DNA from: Aporhodopirellula rubra
Lineage (GTDB): Bacteria; Planctomycetota; Planctomycetia; Pirellulales; Pirellulaceae
NCBI RefSeq assembly: GCF_014192335.1
Contig: NZ_JACHXU010000037.1
Span: 1 to 63,486 of the forward strand
Length of the DNA: 63,486 bases
Direction of reading: 5' to 3'
This document shows, piece by piece, positions 18,387-26,750 of this stretch (position 1 is the stretch's first letter; every line of letters begins with the position of its first letter). Under the pieces are notes generated by a model. The model searched no databases, had not been told where the DNA came from, and saw nothing but the letters and a program-made list of their open reading frames with translations. Position numbers and translations under genes: made by a program.

Positions 18387-18900
18387 CCGGCGGCCGGTCG
18401 GGTGCCTGCGATAATGGGCATCGAGTGTGCGAAAATTGACACGTCGGTCGAGGGCCTACGTTTGGGAATCGCCCCTGGATTCCCGTTAGTGGCGTTGTGG
18501 GGTCCTTTAGTGGCGGCTCAAGGAAGTTTACCGCCCCGCGATGGGGTGGGGGCTGTTTGAAATGTCCCTCTAAAACGGCGGTAGAGCAAAAAGTTTTTTG
18601 GGTGGGAAATGAGCGTTTTCGGCACAATCGTTGCGACATCGGCGTGAGGTCTCGTGATTGCCAGGTTTTTAGGCTTGAAATTCGTGTTGGACGTCTAACC
18701 TTGCTGCGGCGAGACATTTATTGCCTGCCGTTGAGGCAAAAGGGCTCCCAGTGAAGAACGCATGATTTTCGGACCTGGCTGCACCAATATTCGATTCCGC
18801 GTAGCGAACTTTGGTACGTTCTCGAACGTCTGAGCAGTTACCGCGGGGCAGAATTTGCGGTTCACCCCGGACGTCACCCGTCTGTTTGAAAGGTTTTCCA
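18387..18900. other. Intergenic region upstream of the DksA/TraR gene
   Basis: No protein-like frame, tRNA or known RNA element was recognised in these 514 bases. The plus strand just upstream of 18901 carries 'AAAGG' as ribosome-binding site for the next gene. Several AT-rich patches around 18585-18610 ('aaaaagttttttgg') could belong to a promoter, but no assignment is made. Confidence 0.45.
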
Positions 18901-19323
18901 ATGTCAAGAAAAGAATCTCTCCAAAAACTGCGAATCACGTTGGTCCGCCGTCGTGATGCTCTGCGGAAGGCACTGGCGGGGGATCTCAGTTTGCTGCGTG
19001 AACTGCATCAGCAAAAAACCGGTGATCCGCTCGATGCGGCCGCGGATACCGTCCAGGACGAACTGAACAGCCAGTTGGTCGAAGTCGAGAGTCGTGAATT
19101 GACGGCGATCGAAGAGGCGATCAATAAGTTCCAGCACGGTACGTACGGCGACTGTGAAGAATGTGGAAAACCCATCCCGCTGAATCGCCTCCGCGCGATT
19201 CCTTACGCGAGCGACTGCATCGATTGTCGTCGGTTGGCTGAACGTGGCAGTGACGATTCGGCGGCCTCGGTTCCGTGGAACCGTATCTTCGACATGACCG
19301 AAGCCGATGTCGTCGAGGGCTAA
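18901..19323 (+). CDS. DksA/TraR-family C4 zinc-finger protein
   Basis: The 140-residue protein has an N-terminal helical hairpin ('LQKLRITLVRRRDALRKALA', 'EVESRELTAIEEAINKFQHG') followed by the DksA/TraR zinc finger 'CEECGKPIPLNRLRAIPYAS' and 'DCIDC'. DksA-like proteins insert the coiled coil into the secondary channel of RNA polymerase and alter promoter responses, often with ppGpp; family members with other roles also exist. The ATG at 18901 follows 'GAAAGGTTTTCCA' and begins the conserved part. apt starts 85 bases downstream in the same direction, so the two may be co-transcribed. Confidence 0.9.
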   Translation: MSRKESLQKLRITLVRRRDALRKALAGDLSLLRELHQQKTGDPLDAAADTVQDELNSQLVEVESRELTAIEEAINKFQHGTYGDCEECGKPIPLNRLRAIPYASDCIDCRRLAERGSDDSAASVPWNRIFDMTEADVVEG

Positions 19324-19345
19324 CGGGTCGAACAGGTTTGGGTGT

Positions 19346-19410
19346 ATGGTTATTGTCTTGTGGTCAGAAACATTTCTCTCCCGCTTCACTCCGTGAAAGA
19401 CAATAACCAT
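19346..19410 (+). promoter_or_regulatory. Perfect 14-bp inverted repeat covering the apt start codon
   Basis: ATGGTTATTGTCTT (19346-19359) is exactly complementary to AAGACAATAACCAT (19397-19410), with 37 bases between. The 3' arm includes the first two bases of the apt ATG at 19409 and the presumed ribosome-binding region. In the mRNA this would form a long stem that hides the initiation site, suggesting translational control or a protein-binding operator. No terminator T-run follows. Confidence 0.6.
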
Positions 19411-19984
19411 GACGGACCTACGGTCTTACGTACGTGACATTCCCGATTACCCCAAACCGGGAATTCTGTTCCGAGACATCACGCCGCTGCTCGCTGATCC
19501 CGACGCACTGACAGCAGCAGTGGACGCCATGGCGGCACCTTTCTTAGACGCGGACATCGACATCGTTGCTGCCGCCGAAGCCCGTGGTTTTATCTTCGGA
19601 ACCCCGCTGGCGATGCGTCTCGGCGCCGGGTTCGTTCCGATCCGCAAACCCGGCAAGTTGCCGTTTGATTTGCACTCGTTCGCCTACCAACTGGAATACG
19701 GCACCGACGAATTGCAAATTCATGTCGACGGCATCAAACCTGGTCAGCGTGTGCTAGTCGTGGACGATCTGCTCGCCACCGGTGGCACCGTCGAAGCCTG
19801 TCTGCGATTGCTCGAAAAGTGCGACGCCAAAATTGTCGGCTGTTCCTTTTTGATCCACTTGGAAGCACTCGGCGGCGAGGCCCGAATGGAGCCCTACGAT
19901 GTTCACAGCGTCTTAAGGTACGGCGGCGACGACAGCGAACAGGAACTGAGCATTCAGAACGAAATGCCAGGACCCAGCGTTTAA
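19409..19984 (+). CDS. apt: Adenine phosphoribosyltransferase
   Basis: This cytoplasmic enzyme makes AMP from adenine and PRPP, the salvage route for adenine. The 191-residue protein has the family N-terminus '[20 protein letters not shown]', the '[20 protein letters not shown]' segment, the '[20 protein letters not shown]' loop and the PRPP-binding signature '[13 protein letters not shown]'. Its length is close to the usual 170-185 residues, with a short C-terminal tail. The ATG lies inside a perfect inverted repeat, which is unusual and may regulate translation. Confidence 0.96.
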   Translation: MTDLRSYVRDIPDYPKPGILFRDITPLLADPDALTAAVDAMAAPFLDADIDIVAAAEARGFIFGTPLAMRLGAGFVPIRKPGKLPFDLHSFAYQLEYGTDELQIHVDGIKPGQRVLVVDDLLATGGTVEACLRLLEKCDAKIVGCSFLIHLEALGGEARMEPYDVHSVLRYGGDDSEQELSIQNEMPGPSV

Positions 19985-20038
19985 CCTTCCCGCGAGCGAC
20001 GTAGCTATTTATGAAACTACGTTACTGATCGAAACGCT

Positions 20039-21016
20039 TTAGCGGGCATTTCGTTTTCGGCGACGTTGAAAATGAACGGCGCCGAGGGTGGTGATCCCGA
20101 GCAGCGCCAGACTGCTCGGTTCGGGGACCGCCGAGGCGGTAGTCAGGTTGTCGATCGCGAAATAGCCTGGCGTGTTCATTCCGAACGCACCGACGTCGGA
20201 GGAGGAAAGGTTGAAGTGCAGACTCGATGCACCGGCCAGCGGGCTGAGGTCGAGAGTCGTCCACTGGTCGACGATGTAGTCGAGTGAGTTGTCGTCGAAA
20301 CGAAAGTCGGCGAGGTAGAACTCGACCGACGTGTTGAGAGATTGGTTGGAATCGTCGATACCGAACACCGACAGAAGAAGGTAGTCCGGATCGTCACCAC
20401 CGGGGCCGCCGAACTTTTTCGCGAACGAGTCGCCGTTCTGCATCGATAGCGCCGCGTACGTCGCGTTCGTAACCAGCACGCTGGCGGCATTCATTCCGAC
20501 GGGCAACGTGATGCTCGGTAAATAGCGGAGGTCGTTGACGTCGGCTGGATTGAACGGAACCGGATTGAACGCGTTGGGCGCGACGTCGAGATATCCGCTC
20601 GCGACGGCGTAGTTTCCGCTGCCTCCAAAACCCGATCCCGTCACGGCGGCGAACTGATTGGTGAACCCAGGTGTTGTCGGATCATTGACGTTTGAATAAC
20701 TCCATCCCGGGCCGTATTGCCCCGTGTTGAATTGAAAGCCTTGTGAGGTGAACCCGGCGGAGTTGGCGGCTTGACCGTAGCCGTCGAAATAGCTGCCGTT
20801 GGGACCGGTGTTTGTGTATCCGGACATTTCGTCAAAGTCGACGGTCACCGCCGCCGGTACGATACAGGTAGCGAGCCATACGTGTCCCAAGAATGGGATC
20901 AGAATTCGGAGCGAGGGCATCGTTGAGGGCATGGTCGAGGGCATGGTCGAGGGCATTGTCAAGGACATTGACGAGGGCATTGACGAGGGCATCGTTGAGG
21001 GCATGGTCGAGGGCAT
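20039..21016 (-). CDS. DUF4465-domain PEP-CTERM protein, last gene of a cobalamin-riboswitch operon
   Basis: The 325-residue protein has repeated 'MPST' units at the N-terminus, then a signal peptide-like segment ('LRILIPFLGHVWLATCIVPA'). A DUF4465-type body follows, recognisable by 'VDFDEMSGYTNTGPNGSYFD', 'GFTNQFAAVTGSGFGGSGNY' and 'NATYAALSMQNGDSFAKKFG'. It ends with a PEP-CTERM anchor ('VPEPSSLALLGITTLGAVHF' then basic residues), the signal for exosortase-mediated surface attachment. DUF4465 is, as I recall, the family of the Bacteroides surface B12-binding lipoprotein BtuH, so a corrinoid-binding role is a plausible inference given the riboswitch upstream. The first ATG at 21016 has AGGA 11 bases upstream; eight further in-frame ATGs follow at 12-base steps, and 20920 is an alternative start. 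Confidence 0.82.
   Translation of the reverse strand: MPSTMPSTMPSSMPSSMSLTMPSTMPSTMPSTMPSLRILIPFLGHVWLATCIVPAAVTVDFDEMSGYTNTGPNGSYFDGYGQAANSAGFTSQGFQFNTGQYGPGWSYSNVNDPTTPGFTNQFAAVTGSGFGGSGNYAVASGYLDVAPNAFNPVPFNPADVNDLRYLPSITLPVGMNAASVLVTNATYAALSMQNGDSFAKKFGGPGGDDPDYLLLSVFGIDDSNQSLNTSVEFYLADFRFDDNSLDYIVDQWTTLDLSPLAGASSLHFNLSSSDVGAFGMNTPGYFAIDNLTTASAVPEPSSLALLGITTLGAVHFQRRRKRNAR
20920..21016. repeat. 12-bp tandem repeat carrying nine in-frame ATG codons
   Basis: On the minus strand eight near-identical 12-base units of the form ATGCCCTCGACC are followed by a ninth ATGCCCTCG. Each unit encodes Met-Pro-Ser-Thr/Ser, so every unit is a possible start codon for the DUF4465 gene. One unit differs more (ATGTCCTTGACA). 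Confidence 0.9.
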
Positions 21017-21034
21017 TGGGATTGGAGTCCTGTG

Positions 21035-21850
21035 TTAGAGATTGGTGGTGTCGACTGGTTCACGTTTGGCACGTGTGATCAATCTTCCGAGCAGCGTTCG
21101 GTCGATCGACTCGGAGAGGAAAACGGTGCGTCCGTCAGCGAAGAGGACCATCGCGCCGCCACCGTGCAGGCTGCGAATTTCGTTGTCGAATGGAGGGGCC
21201 TCGGTGTCGTTGACGCCGAAGGCTTGAGCGAACACGTTTCGTCCGTTGATCCACTCGCTGTCAGGACCGCCGACGTCTTCGCCGATAATCAGGGTGTTGG
21301 TCAGCCCGTCGAGAATGTCCACGAATCGGATGGGCTTCTCGTACAAGAACACCCCGTCGTCTTGCTCGTTATCAACGAGCAGTTCGCCGAAGATGCCGGC
21401 GTAATCGGTTTGGGCACGAATCAACTGTCGCTGCGGGGCGGTCGGGCATTCATAGGTTCCCACTCGCGTCGCGGCCGCGTCGGCGTTTTTCGGTGCATCG
21501 AAAGGTAGCCCGAAATCGATCCGTTCGTGTAACGGCTGTTGTTCAATGAAGGGCAGCAGGAATGCGGACCACGCGAATTGTCGCAGCGTTGGTGGCGCGC
21601 GGAAGTACCGCCATTCGAAGCACCCTGTTGGCAACGAGCGATGCACGTCGTGATATGAGTGCAACGCGATGGCGATTTGGTGCAAGTGGTTCTTGCAGTT
21701 CACCTGACGCGCCGCTTCGCGTGCCGCTTGGACGGCGGGAAGCAGAATCGCGATCAGGACGCCGACGATGCCAATCACGACGAGCAGTTCGATCATCGTG
21801 AAGGCGTTGTCGGCTTGGTTCCTGAATGAGAATCGGCGGTCGATGATCAT
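21035..21850 (-). CDS. DUF1559 prepilin-like protein
   Basis: The 271-residue protein starts with a type IV prepilin/pseudopilin N-terminus, 'FTMIELLVVIGIVGVLIAIL', whose Phe-Thr-Met-Ile-Glu junction is the prepilin peptidase site. The DUF1559 hallmarks follow: '[20 protein letters not shown]' and 'HLHQIAIALHSYHD', and a C-terminal 'HGGGAMVLFADGRTVFLSES'. Planctomycete genomes carry many paralogues, thought to form pseudopilus or surface filaments; the role of individual members is unknown. The start overlaps the stop of the preceding PEP-CTERM gene (ATGA), and the DUF4465 gene follows after 18 bases. It therefore belongs to the riboswitch-controlled operon and could help move or display the two surface proteins. 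Confidence 0.92.
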   Translation of the reverse strand: MIIDRRFSFRNQADNAFTMIELLVVIGIVGVLIAILLPAVQAAREAARQVNCKNHLHQIAIALHSYHDVHRSLPTGCFEWRYFRAPPTLRQFAWSAFLLPFIEQQPLHERIDFGLPFDAPKNADAAATRVGTYECPTAPQRQLIRAQTDYAGIFGELLVDNEQDDGVFLYEKPIRFVDILDGLTNTLIIGEDVGGPDSEWINGRNVFAQAFGVNDTEAPPFDNEIRSLHGGGAMVLFADGRTVFLSESIDRTLLGRLITRAKREPVDTTNL

Positions 21851-22719
21851 GCTGCGCCAGCGGACTTGCGGCGTCGACGTAGCATCAGTGCACTGCCCGC
21901 GATCGCGAACAGGGCGAGGCTGCTCGGTTCGGGAACCGCGGTCGCGTTAAGAACGCCGATGCCAATCCCTTCGCCGAGTCGGAAGTCAAAGCCGCCGGAT
22001 CCGGTCGTCAGCCAGTTGTCGTAGATCGGGTTGTCGTTGCTGTCGAGGAACGATCCGTTACCGGGAATGTCGAAGAGTCGCACGTATTGGATGTTGTCGA
22101 GATCGAGCAACCCGCCCGTAACGAGCGGATCGGTGCTGAGGTCATCGAGATCGAATGGCGTTCCGAATCCGGCGGCATGTTTGCCCGCGAGGTTATGCAC
22201 GTTGGTGACATCGAAACCGGAAAACGAGGTGCCAAAACCGCCTGGCAGCGCTCCGTCGTTCAACGCCGTGCTGGGGAATCGAGCGAAATCACTTCCGTTG
22301 GTCGAGACATCCACGTAGGCGAACTCTGCAAACAATCCCGATACGCCATCGGCATTGGTGCCGAATCGAAATCCGTTTTCGAAGACAGCGAAGTCCGCTC
22401 CGGAACCGTTTCCGATTCCTGTTGGGAACAGTACCGTGAGGTATCCGGGTGAGTCGCCACTCGCGATCTCGGTGGCGTTCAAATCGCCGAGACTGTTAAA
22501 GCCGCCGGTTTGATTCACCGTCGTGCTGCCGCGAGGTCCGAACATGGTTCGCGTTTCGTCGATCACGTTGGCCCATTCAACGAATCGTGGATCGTTCGAC
22601 GCGATCGCGCCATCGACCGTGTTGGTGGTGTCGGTCGGGCCGGAATAGATACCGGCCGATGCGGGGTGTCCGAGCAGCAGAACGGCAAGGAAAGTGGAGA
22701 GAAAAAGGGGACGGAGCAT
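21847..22719 (-). CDS. PEP-CTERM surface protein, first gene after the cobalamin riboswitch
   Basis: The 290-residue protein has a signal peptide ('MLRPLFLSTFLAVLLLGHPA', then 'SAGIYSG'). Its body contains 'VEWANVIDETRTMFGPRGST', 'SPGYLTVLFPTGIGNGSGAD' and 'FAVFENGFRF'. The C-terminal sorting signal is 'VPEPSSLALFAIAGSALMLR' followed by Arg/Lys. I have seen the 'DF.VFENgf' type of body in secreted or surface proteins of several phyla, sometimes near cobalamin genes, but its activity is not established to my knowledge. Its position directly downstream of a cobalamin riboswitch suggests expression when corrinoid is scarce, hence a role in B12 capture or handling. The next gene overlaps by 4 bases. 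Confidence 0.82.
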   Translation of the reverse strand: MLRPLFLSTFLAVLLLGHPASAGIYSGPTDTTNTVDGAIASNDPRFVEWANVIDETRTMFGPRGSTTVNQTGGFNSLGDLNATEIASGDSPGYLTVLFPTGIGNGSGADFAVFENGFRFGTNADGVSGLFAEFAYVDVSTNGSDFARFPSTALNDGALPGGFGTSFSGFDVTNVHNLAGKHAAGFGTPFDLDDLSTDPLVTGGLLDLDNIQYVRLFDIPGNGSFLDSNDNPIYDNWLTTGSGGFDFRLGEGIGIGVLNATAVPEPSSLALFAIAGSALMLRRRRKSAGAA

Positions 22720-22974
22720 GTTTGATGCCTTTGTCGATCGCAGGCATTCCGCGACCGTCGATTCCGTCGGCGCGTATCTTCATCCCAAACGATTCGCTCC
22801 GTGAGCAAACCGCATACGAGACAGACCGGTACCGGGAACGATGACAGCGTGAACGCCAAGGCTACTAAAAAATCCAACGCGGACGCGGCAAATCACTCGG
22901 CAGCAAAATACCGATCGTTTTAATCACGACTGCATTGCAACGTTTGCCTCAATCCAAGAAGGCACGGAACGTCT

Positions 22975-23180
22975 TGCTCAAGGTAGGTCTTCTGACTCAC
23001 CACCTTTTCAGTCGCTCACTGCCTTCTCACCCGTTAGCGGGCAATGGCACTTCCATAGAAGGAGCGAATGATGTGATTGGTTAAAATCACTGGCGGAACA
23101 CAGCGGCTGGACCGTCCCGGAATTTCACCGGAGTTCCCTGTTCACGAGTCGCACACCTGTGGGCTCGTCACCATGAACAC
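22975..23180 (-). promoter_or_regulatory. Cobalamin (vitamin B12) riboswitch
   Basis: Reading the minus strand, the conserved core elements appear in the right order. 'GGGAACTCCGGTGAAATTCC' (the GGGAA/GGTGAAATTCC element, + strand 23119-23138) is followed by 'GGGACGGTCCAGCCGCTGT' (B12-box region), 'GCCAGTG', 'GGTGAGAAGGC' and finally 'GTCAGAAGACC' (22986-22996). These match the cobalamin aptamer consensus. It lies about 255 bases before the ATG of the first PEP-CTERM gene (22719) and has no other gene in that direction, so it should control the three-gene operon. The expression platform is not obvious: no clear terminator was found between 22975 and 22720. Confidence 0.9.
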
Positions 23181-23424
23181 GCGAGAGTCTAGATCGTCCT
23201 CGCGGAGTGTCAAGTCGTTTGATCGGCACGAACAACGGCGGTCAACAAAGACGACGAAAACGACGGTGTGCAACAGTGCAGCGGTGAAGCGAGGGTACAC
23301 GCACGATGGGTTGCCGCCCCGCGAGAGCGTTATTGCTTTCGTTATAGCCGCCGTCGACCGACGGTGGCCCACGTTCAAGAGAACCTCGCGTCTCTCAAGA
23401 GCCTAAGTCGTTTTCGGCGATTCG

Positions 23425-24612
23425 TTACAGCAAATCGTCTTCGAGCAAATGGCAATACGCGTCGTAGCGACGGGCGTCGATTCGGGCGTCGGCGACTGCA
23501 TCTTTGACCGCACAGTCATCTTCGTGCAGGTGCAGACAATTGGGATAGCGACAACCGTTGACGTAGGGACGCAGGTCTGGCATCAAGCCCGCGACTTCGG
23601 TTGCCTGAATGTCCCACAATTGGAATTGGCGGATGCCCGGAGTGTCAAAGACGGCACCGCCATCGGCTAATGGGATCAGTTTGGATGCGGTGGTCGTGTG
23701 TCGACCTTTTTGGTTTTCGGTGCTGACGGTCGAGACCGCGAGAGCCAGGCCGGGTTCGATCGCGTTGAGCAAACTGCTCTTACCCACGCCGCTTTGTCCG
23801 GCCAACGCGGTTTGCCGGTTTCGTAAAAACTCGCGGAGATATTCGATGTTTTGACCGGTGGATGCGGACGTCGGCAAAACGCGATAACCCAGTGACGCGT
23901 ACGCTCCGACGAGCGACTGCAGATGGATCGGATCCACGAGATCGATTTTATTGATAACGACAACGGGTTCGATTTCGCACTGCGCCGCGGTTAGCAACAT
24001 CCGATCGATCAGGACCGGCTTGATACCGGGTTCGGCGGCGCTGGCGATGATCAGCATGGCGTCAACGTTGGCGACGATGACGTGCTGTTTTCCGCGGCTG
24101 GTGCGGCAAATGATTCCGTGCCGCGGTTCGATCCGTTCGATCATTCCGTCGGCCGTTACGACTTCACTTGCGCGGCGGCCGGATTGTCCGTCATCACCCA
24201 CGCGGGCTTCGGTACGGAACCAAACATGGTCTCCGGCGACAACGACACCGCGTTGATCGGTCGCGAGCGACTTGAGCACTTGGCGAGTCGCACACGCGTA
24301 CAGCCGACCGTCGTCGCTGAGCACTTTGCTTTGCAGGCCGTGGACGCTCAGCACGCGTCCGTGGGTCAATTGCGTCTCGTCGACGTGAACGTTGACTTGC
24401 AGACCGTCCGAGCCGGCGGGAGTGCTGTCGGCTCCCGCGATCGTTCGGCGACGTGTCAGTTCGCCTTTCCCGGTCAGCCGCTCACCGCGTTCCACATCGT
24501 CGAGCCGCGAGGACTCTTCGCTGTGGAATTCACGAGTCAGATCGCTCGTGCGGACGCGGCCTTGATGTTTCTTTCGAAACTCCGCCCGCAACTTGCCTTT
24601 CTTTTTAGCCAA
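23425..24612 (-). CDS. rsgA: Ribosome small-subunit-dependent GTPase A
   Basis: RsgA is a circularly permuted GTPase that helps late maturation of the 30S ribosomal subunit. The 395-residue protein shows an OB-like N-terminal domain, then the permuted G-motif order: 'NKIDL' (G4), '[14 protein letters not shown]' (P-loop), '[11 protein letters not shown]' (G3). The C-terminal zinc-binding Cys/His cluster '[14 protein letters not shown]' is present. The N-terminus ('[20 protein letters not shown]') is longer and more basic than in E. coli. The start codon is TTG at 24612, 5 bases after the ftsH stop, so translation is probably coupled to ftsH. Confidence 0.95.
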   Translation of the reverse strand: MAKKKGKLRAEFRKKHQGRVRTSDLTREFHSEESSRLDDVERGERLTGKGELTRRRTIAGADSTPAGSDGLQVNVHVDETQLTHGRVLSVHGLQSKVLSDDGRLYACATRQVLKSLATDQRGVVVAGDHVWFRTEARVGDDGQSGRRASEVVTADGMIERIEPRHGIICRTSRGKQHVIVANVDAMLIIASAAEPGIKPVLIDRMLLTAAQCEIEPVVVINKIDLVDPIHLQSLVGAYASLGYRVLPTSASTGQNIEYLREFLRNRQTALAGQSGVGKSSLLNAIEPGLALAVSTVSTENQKGRHTTTASKLIPLADGGAVFDTPGIRQFQLWDIQATEVAGLMPDLRPYVNGCRYPNCLHLHEDDCAVKDAVADARIDARRYDAYCHLLEDDLL

Positions 24613-24617
24613 CGAGA

Positions 24618-26636
24618 TTAATCTTCGGTTGGGACGGTGGAACCGGAGCTGCGCTCGGCGGCACCTTCGGGAGCCATGATCTGTTCGATCTTGCCATCCC
24701 GGTCGCCTTTGCGTTTGTGAATCGACGGGCCGATCAGCTCGGTCAATTCGTTCTCGCTGAGTTCCTCGCGTTCGAGCAGGCCGCGGGTGATCTTCTCGAG
24801 TTCGTCACGATGCTCACGCAGCAACTGTTCCGCCTTTTGATCGGCTTCGAGAAGAATGCGTGCCACCTCTTCGTCAATCAACTCTTGGGTGTGTTCGCTG
24901 AATTGACGTTGTTGGTGAATCTCGCGACCGAGGAACGGATCTTCGTCGCTGGTCTTGTAACTGACCGGACCGATCTTCGGACTCATGCCCCAATGCGTGA
25001 CCATTCGACGCGCGATGCTGGTCGCCCGTTCGAGGTCGTTTTCGGCGCCGACGCAGGTTTCGTTGTAGATGATCTTTTCTGCCGCACGGCCGCCGAGTAA
25101 CACGATCAGCTGGTGATCGAGTTCCTTCTTGCTCATGCTGAGACGATCCTCGTTGGGGACGTACTGCGTCACGCCGAGGGCACGTCCACGAGGGATGATC
25201 GTGACCTTGTGGACGATGTGCGATCCTTCGAGGTGCCACGCTGTGAGCGTGTGCCCGGCCTCGTGGTACGCGGTTTTTTCCTTCTCGTCTTCTTGAAGGA
25301 CTTCTTCGCGTTTCGCACCCATCAGGATCTTGTCGCGTGCGAAATCGAAGTCGATCATTTCGACGACCTTCTTGTCTTGGCGAGCCGCCCAGAGAGCCGC
25401 TTCATTGACCATGTTGCGGATGTCCGCACCGGTCAGGCCGACCGTACCGGCAGCGAGTCGTTTGAGATCGACGTCGTCTGCCAACGGCACGTCGCGAACG
25501 TGAACCTTGAAGATCTCTTCGCGGCCCTTCATCGTCGGCCGTCCGACTGTGACGTGGCGGTCGAAGCGCCCAGGACGCAGCAGAGCGGGGTCGAGAACGT
25601 CTGGACGGTTCGTCGCGGCGATCACGATCACAGCGTGCGAGCCGCTGAATCCGTCCATCTCGCCGAGGATTTGGTTGAGTGTTTGTTCGCGTTCGTCGTG
25701 TCCACCACCGAGACCGGCACCGCGTTGGCGACCGACGGCGTCAATTTCATCGATGAAAATGATCGACGGCGAATGCTCTTTCGCGGTTTTGAACAAATCT
25801 CGCACGCGGCTGGCACCGACGCCGACGAACATCTGAATGAATTCACTCCCGTTGACGCTGTAAAACGGCACTTCCGCTTCACCAGCGACAGCGCGAGCGA
25901 GCAACGTTTTCCCCGTTCCCGGAGGTCCGTTGAGCAGCACACCCTTGGGCACTTGGCCACCGAGCCGCGAGAACTTATCGGGCGTTTTGAGGTAATCGAC
26001 GATTTCTTCCAGGTCGGCTTTGACGCCCTGGAGACCGGCGACGTCGTCAAACGTGATGACTTTGTCGGTCGCCTCAAAACGTTTCGCAGGACTCTTGCTG
26101 AACCCCGACAGGAATCCGCCTCCGCCCATCATTTCGTTGCGGCTGCGGCGGATCATCGTGAAGATTAGGAACAGAATCCCCAACGGCAGGACCAGCATCA
26201 GCAGAATTTGCATGATTGCGGCGGTCGAATCCGGCTTTTGGAATTCGTAGTCTTCGACGCCCTGCTCTTTGAGACGTTTTTCTAGAGCGTTGGCGTATTC
26301 GTTACCGGCGGGACGGGTGAAAACAAATTCTTTCGAATATTGCTCGACCTTCGTGTCCTCGTCGATGTTTTTTTCTTTGGGAAACGGCTTATCTGGCCGA
26401 ACCTTGAATTTCCCCGTCACCTCCAAATCGCCGATTTGAACCGACTCAACGTTCCTCTTTTCCAACTGTTCTTGGAAGAAACTAGCGGAAATCTGTGAGC
26501 GGTCGTCTGGGCGGTTGGCGAACAAAATTGCAGCAAGTGCGGCAATCACGAGGGCAATCATGATCGGATTGCCGCCGCGTCGACCACCATCCTGGTCAGT
26601 CGGTTCTTTCGAGGGGGACTCGGAGTCCTTGGCCAT
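24618..26636 (-). CDS. ftsH: ATP-dependent zinc metalloprotease FtsH
   Basis: FtsH is a hexameric inner-membrane AAA+ protease that degrades misfolded membrane proteins and regulatory proteins. The 672-residue protein has two membrane helices (about 23-40 and 140-160) flanking a periplasmic domain. The AAA module has Walker A 'GPPGTGKT' (237-244), Walker B 'IIFIDEIDA' and the SRH '[20 protein letters not shown]'. The M41 protease site 'HEAGH' is at 458-462. The N-terminus is acidic and polar. The ATG at 26636 follows 'AGGAAAACAAT'. rsgA is encoded 5 bases downstream and probably co-transcribed. Confidence 0.97.
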   Translation of the reverse strand: MAKDSESPSKEPTDQDGGRRGGNPIMIALVIAALAAILFANRPDDRSQISASFFQEQLEKRNVESVQIGDLEVTGKFKVRPDKPFPKEKNIDEDTKVEQYSKEFVFTRPAGNEYANALEKRLKEQGVEDYEFQKPDSTAAIMQILLMLVLPLGILFLIFTMIRRSRNEMMGGGGFLSGFSKSPAKRFEATDKVITFDDVAGLQGVKADLEEIVDYLKTPDKFSRLGGQVPKGVLLNGPPGTGKTLLARAVAGEAEVPFYSVNGSEFIQMFVGVGASRVRDLFKTAKEHSPSIIFIDEIDAVGRQRGAGLGGGHDEREQTLNQILGEMDGFSGSHAVIVIAATNRPDVLDPALLRPGRFDRHVTVGRPTMKGREEIFKVHVRDVPLADDVDLKRLAAGTVGLTGADIRNMVNEAALWAARQDKKVVEMIDFDFARDKILMGAKREEVLQEDEKEKTAYHEAGHTLTAWHLEGSHIVHKVTIIPRGRALGVTQYVPNEDRLSMSKKELDHQLIVLLGGRAAEKIIYNETCVGAENDLERATSIARRMVTHWGMSPKIGPVSYKTSDEDPFLGREIHQQRQFSEHTQELIDEEVARILLEADQKAEQLLREHRDELEKITRGLLEREELSENELTELIGPSIHKRKGDRDGKIEQIMAPEGAAERSSGSTVPTED

Positions 26637-26750
26637 ATTGTTTTCCTATCGTGTCTTAGGCTCTATGAAAAACGAGCCGTTTTGGCATTCGCTGCGGGAG
26701 TGTAGCAAGGAGTGTACCGGGAATTCGAAATGACGACCAACCGAGTCTTT

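Noticed and set aside
20920..21016. 12-bp tandem repeat considered as a CRISPR-like array
   Set aside because: Units are contiguous without spacers and encode in-frame Met-Pro-Ser-Thr, so it is a coding tandem repeat.
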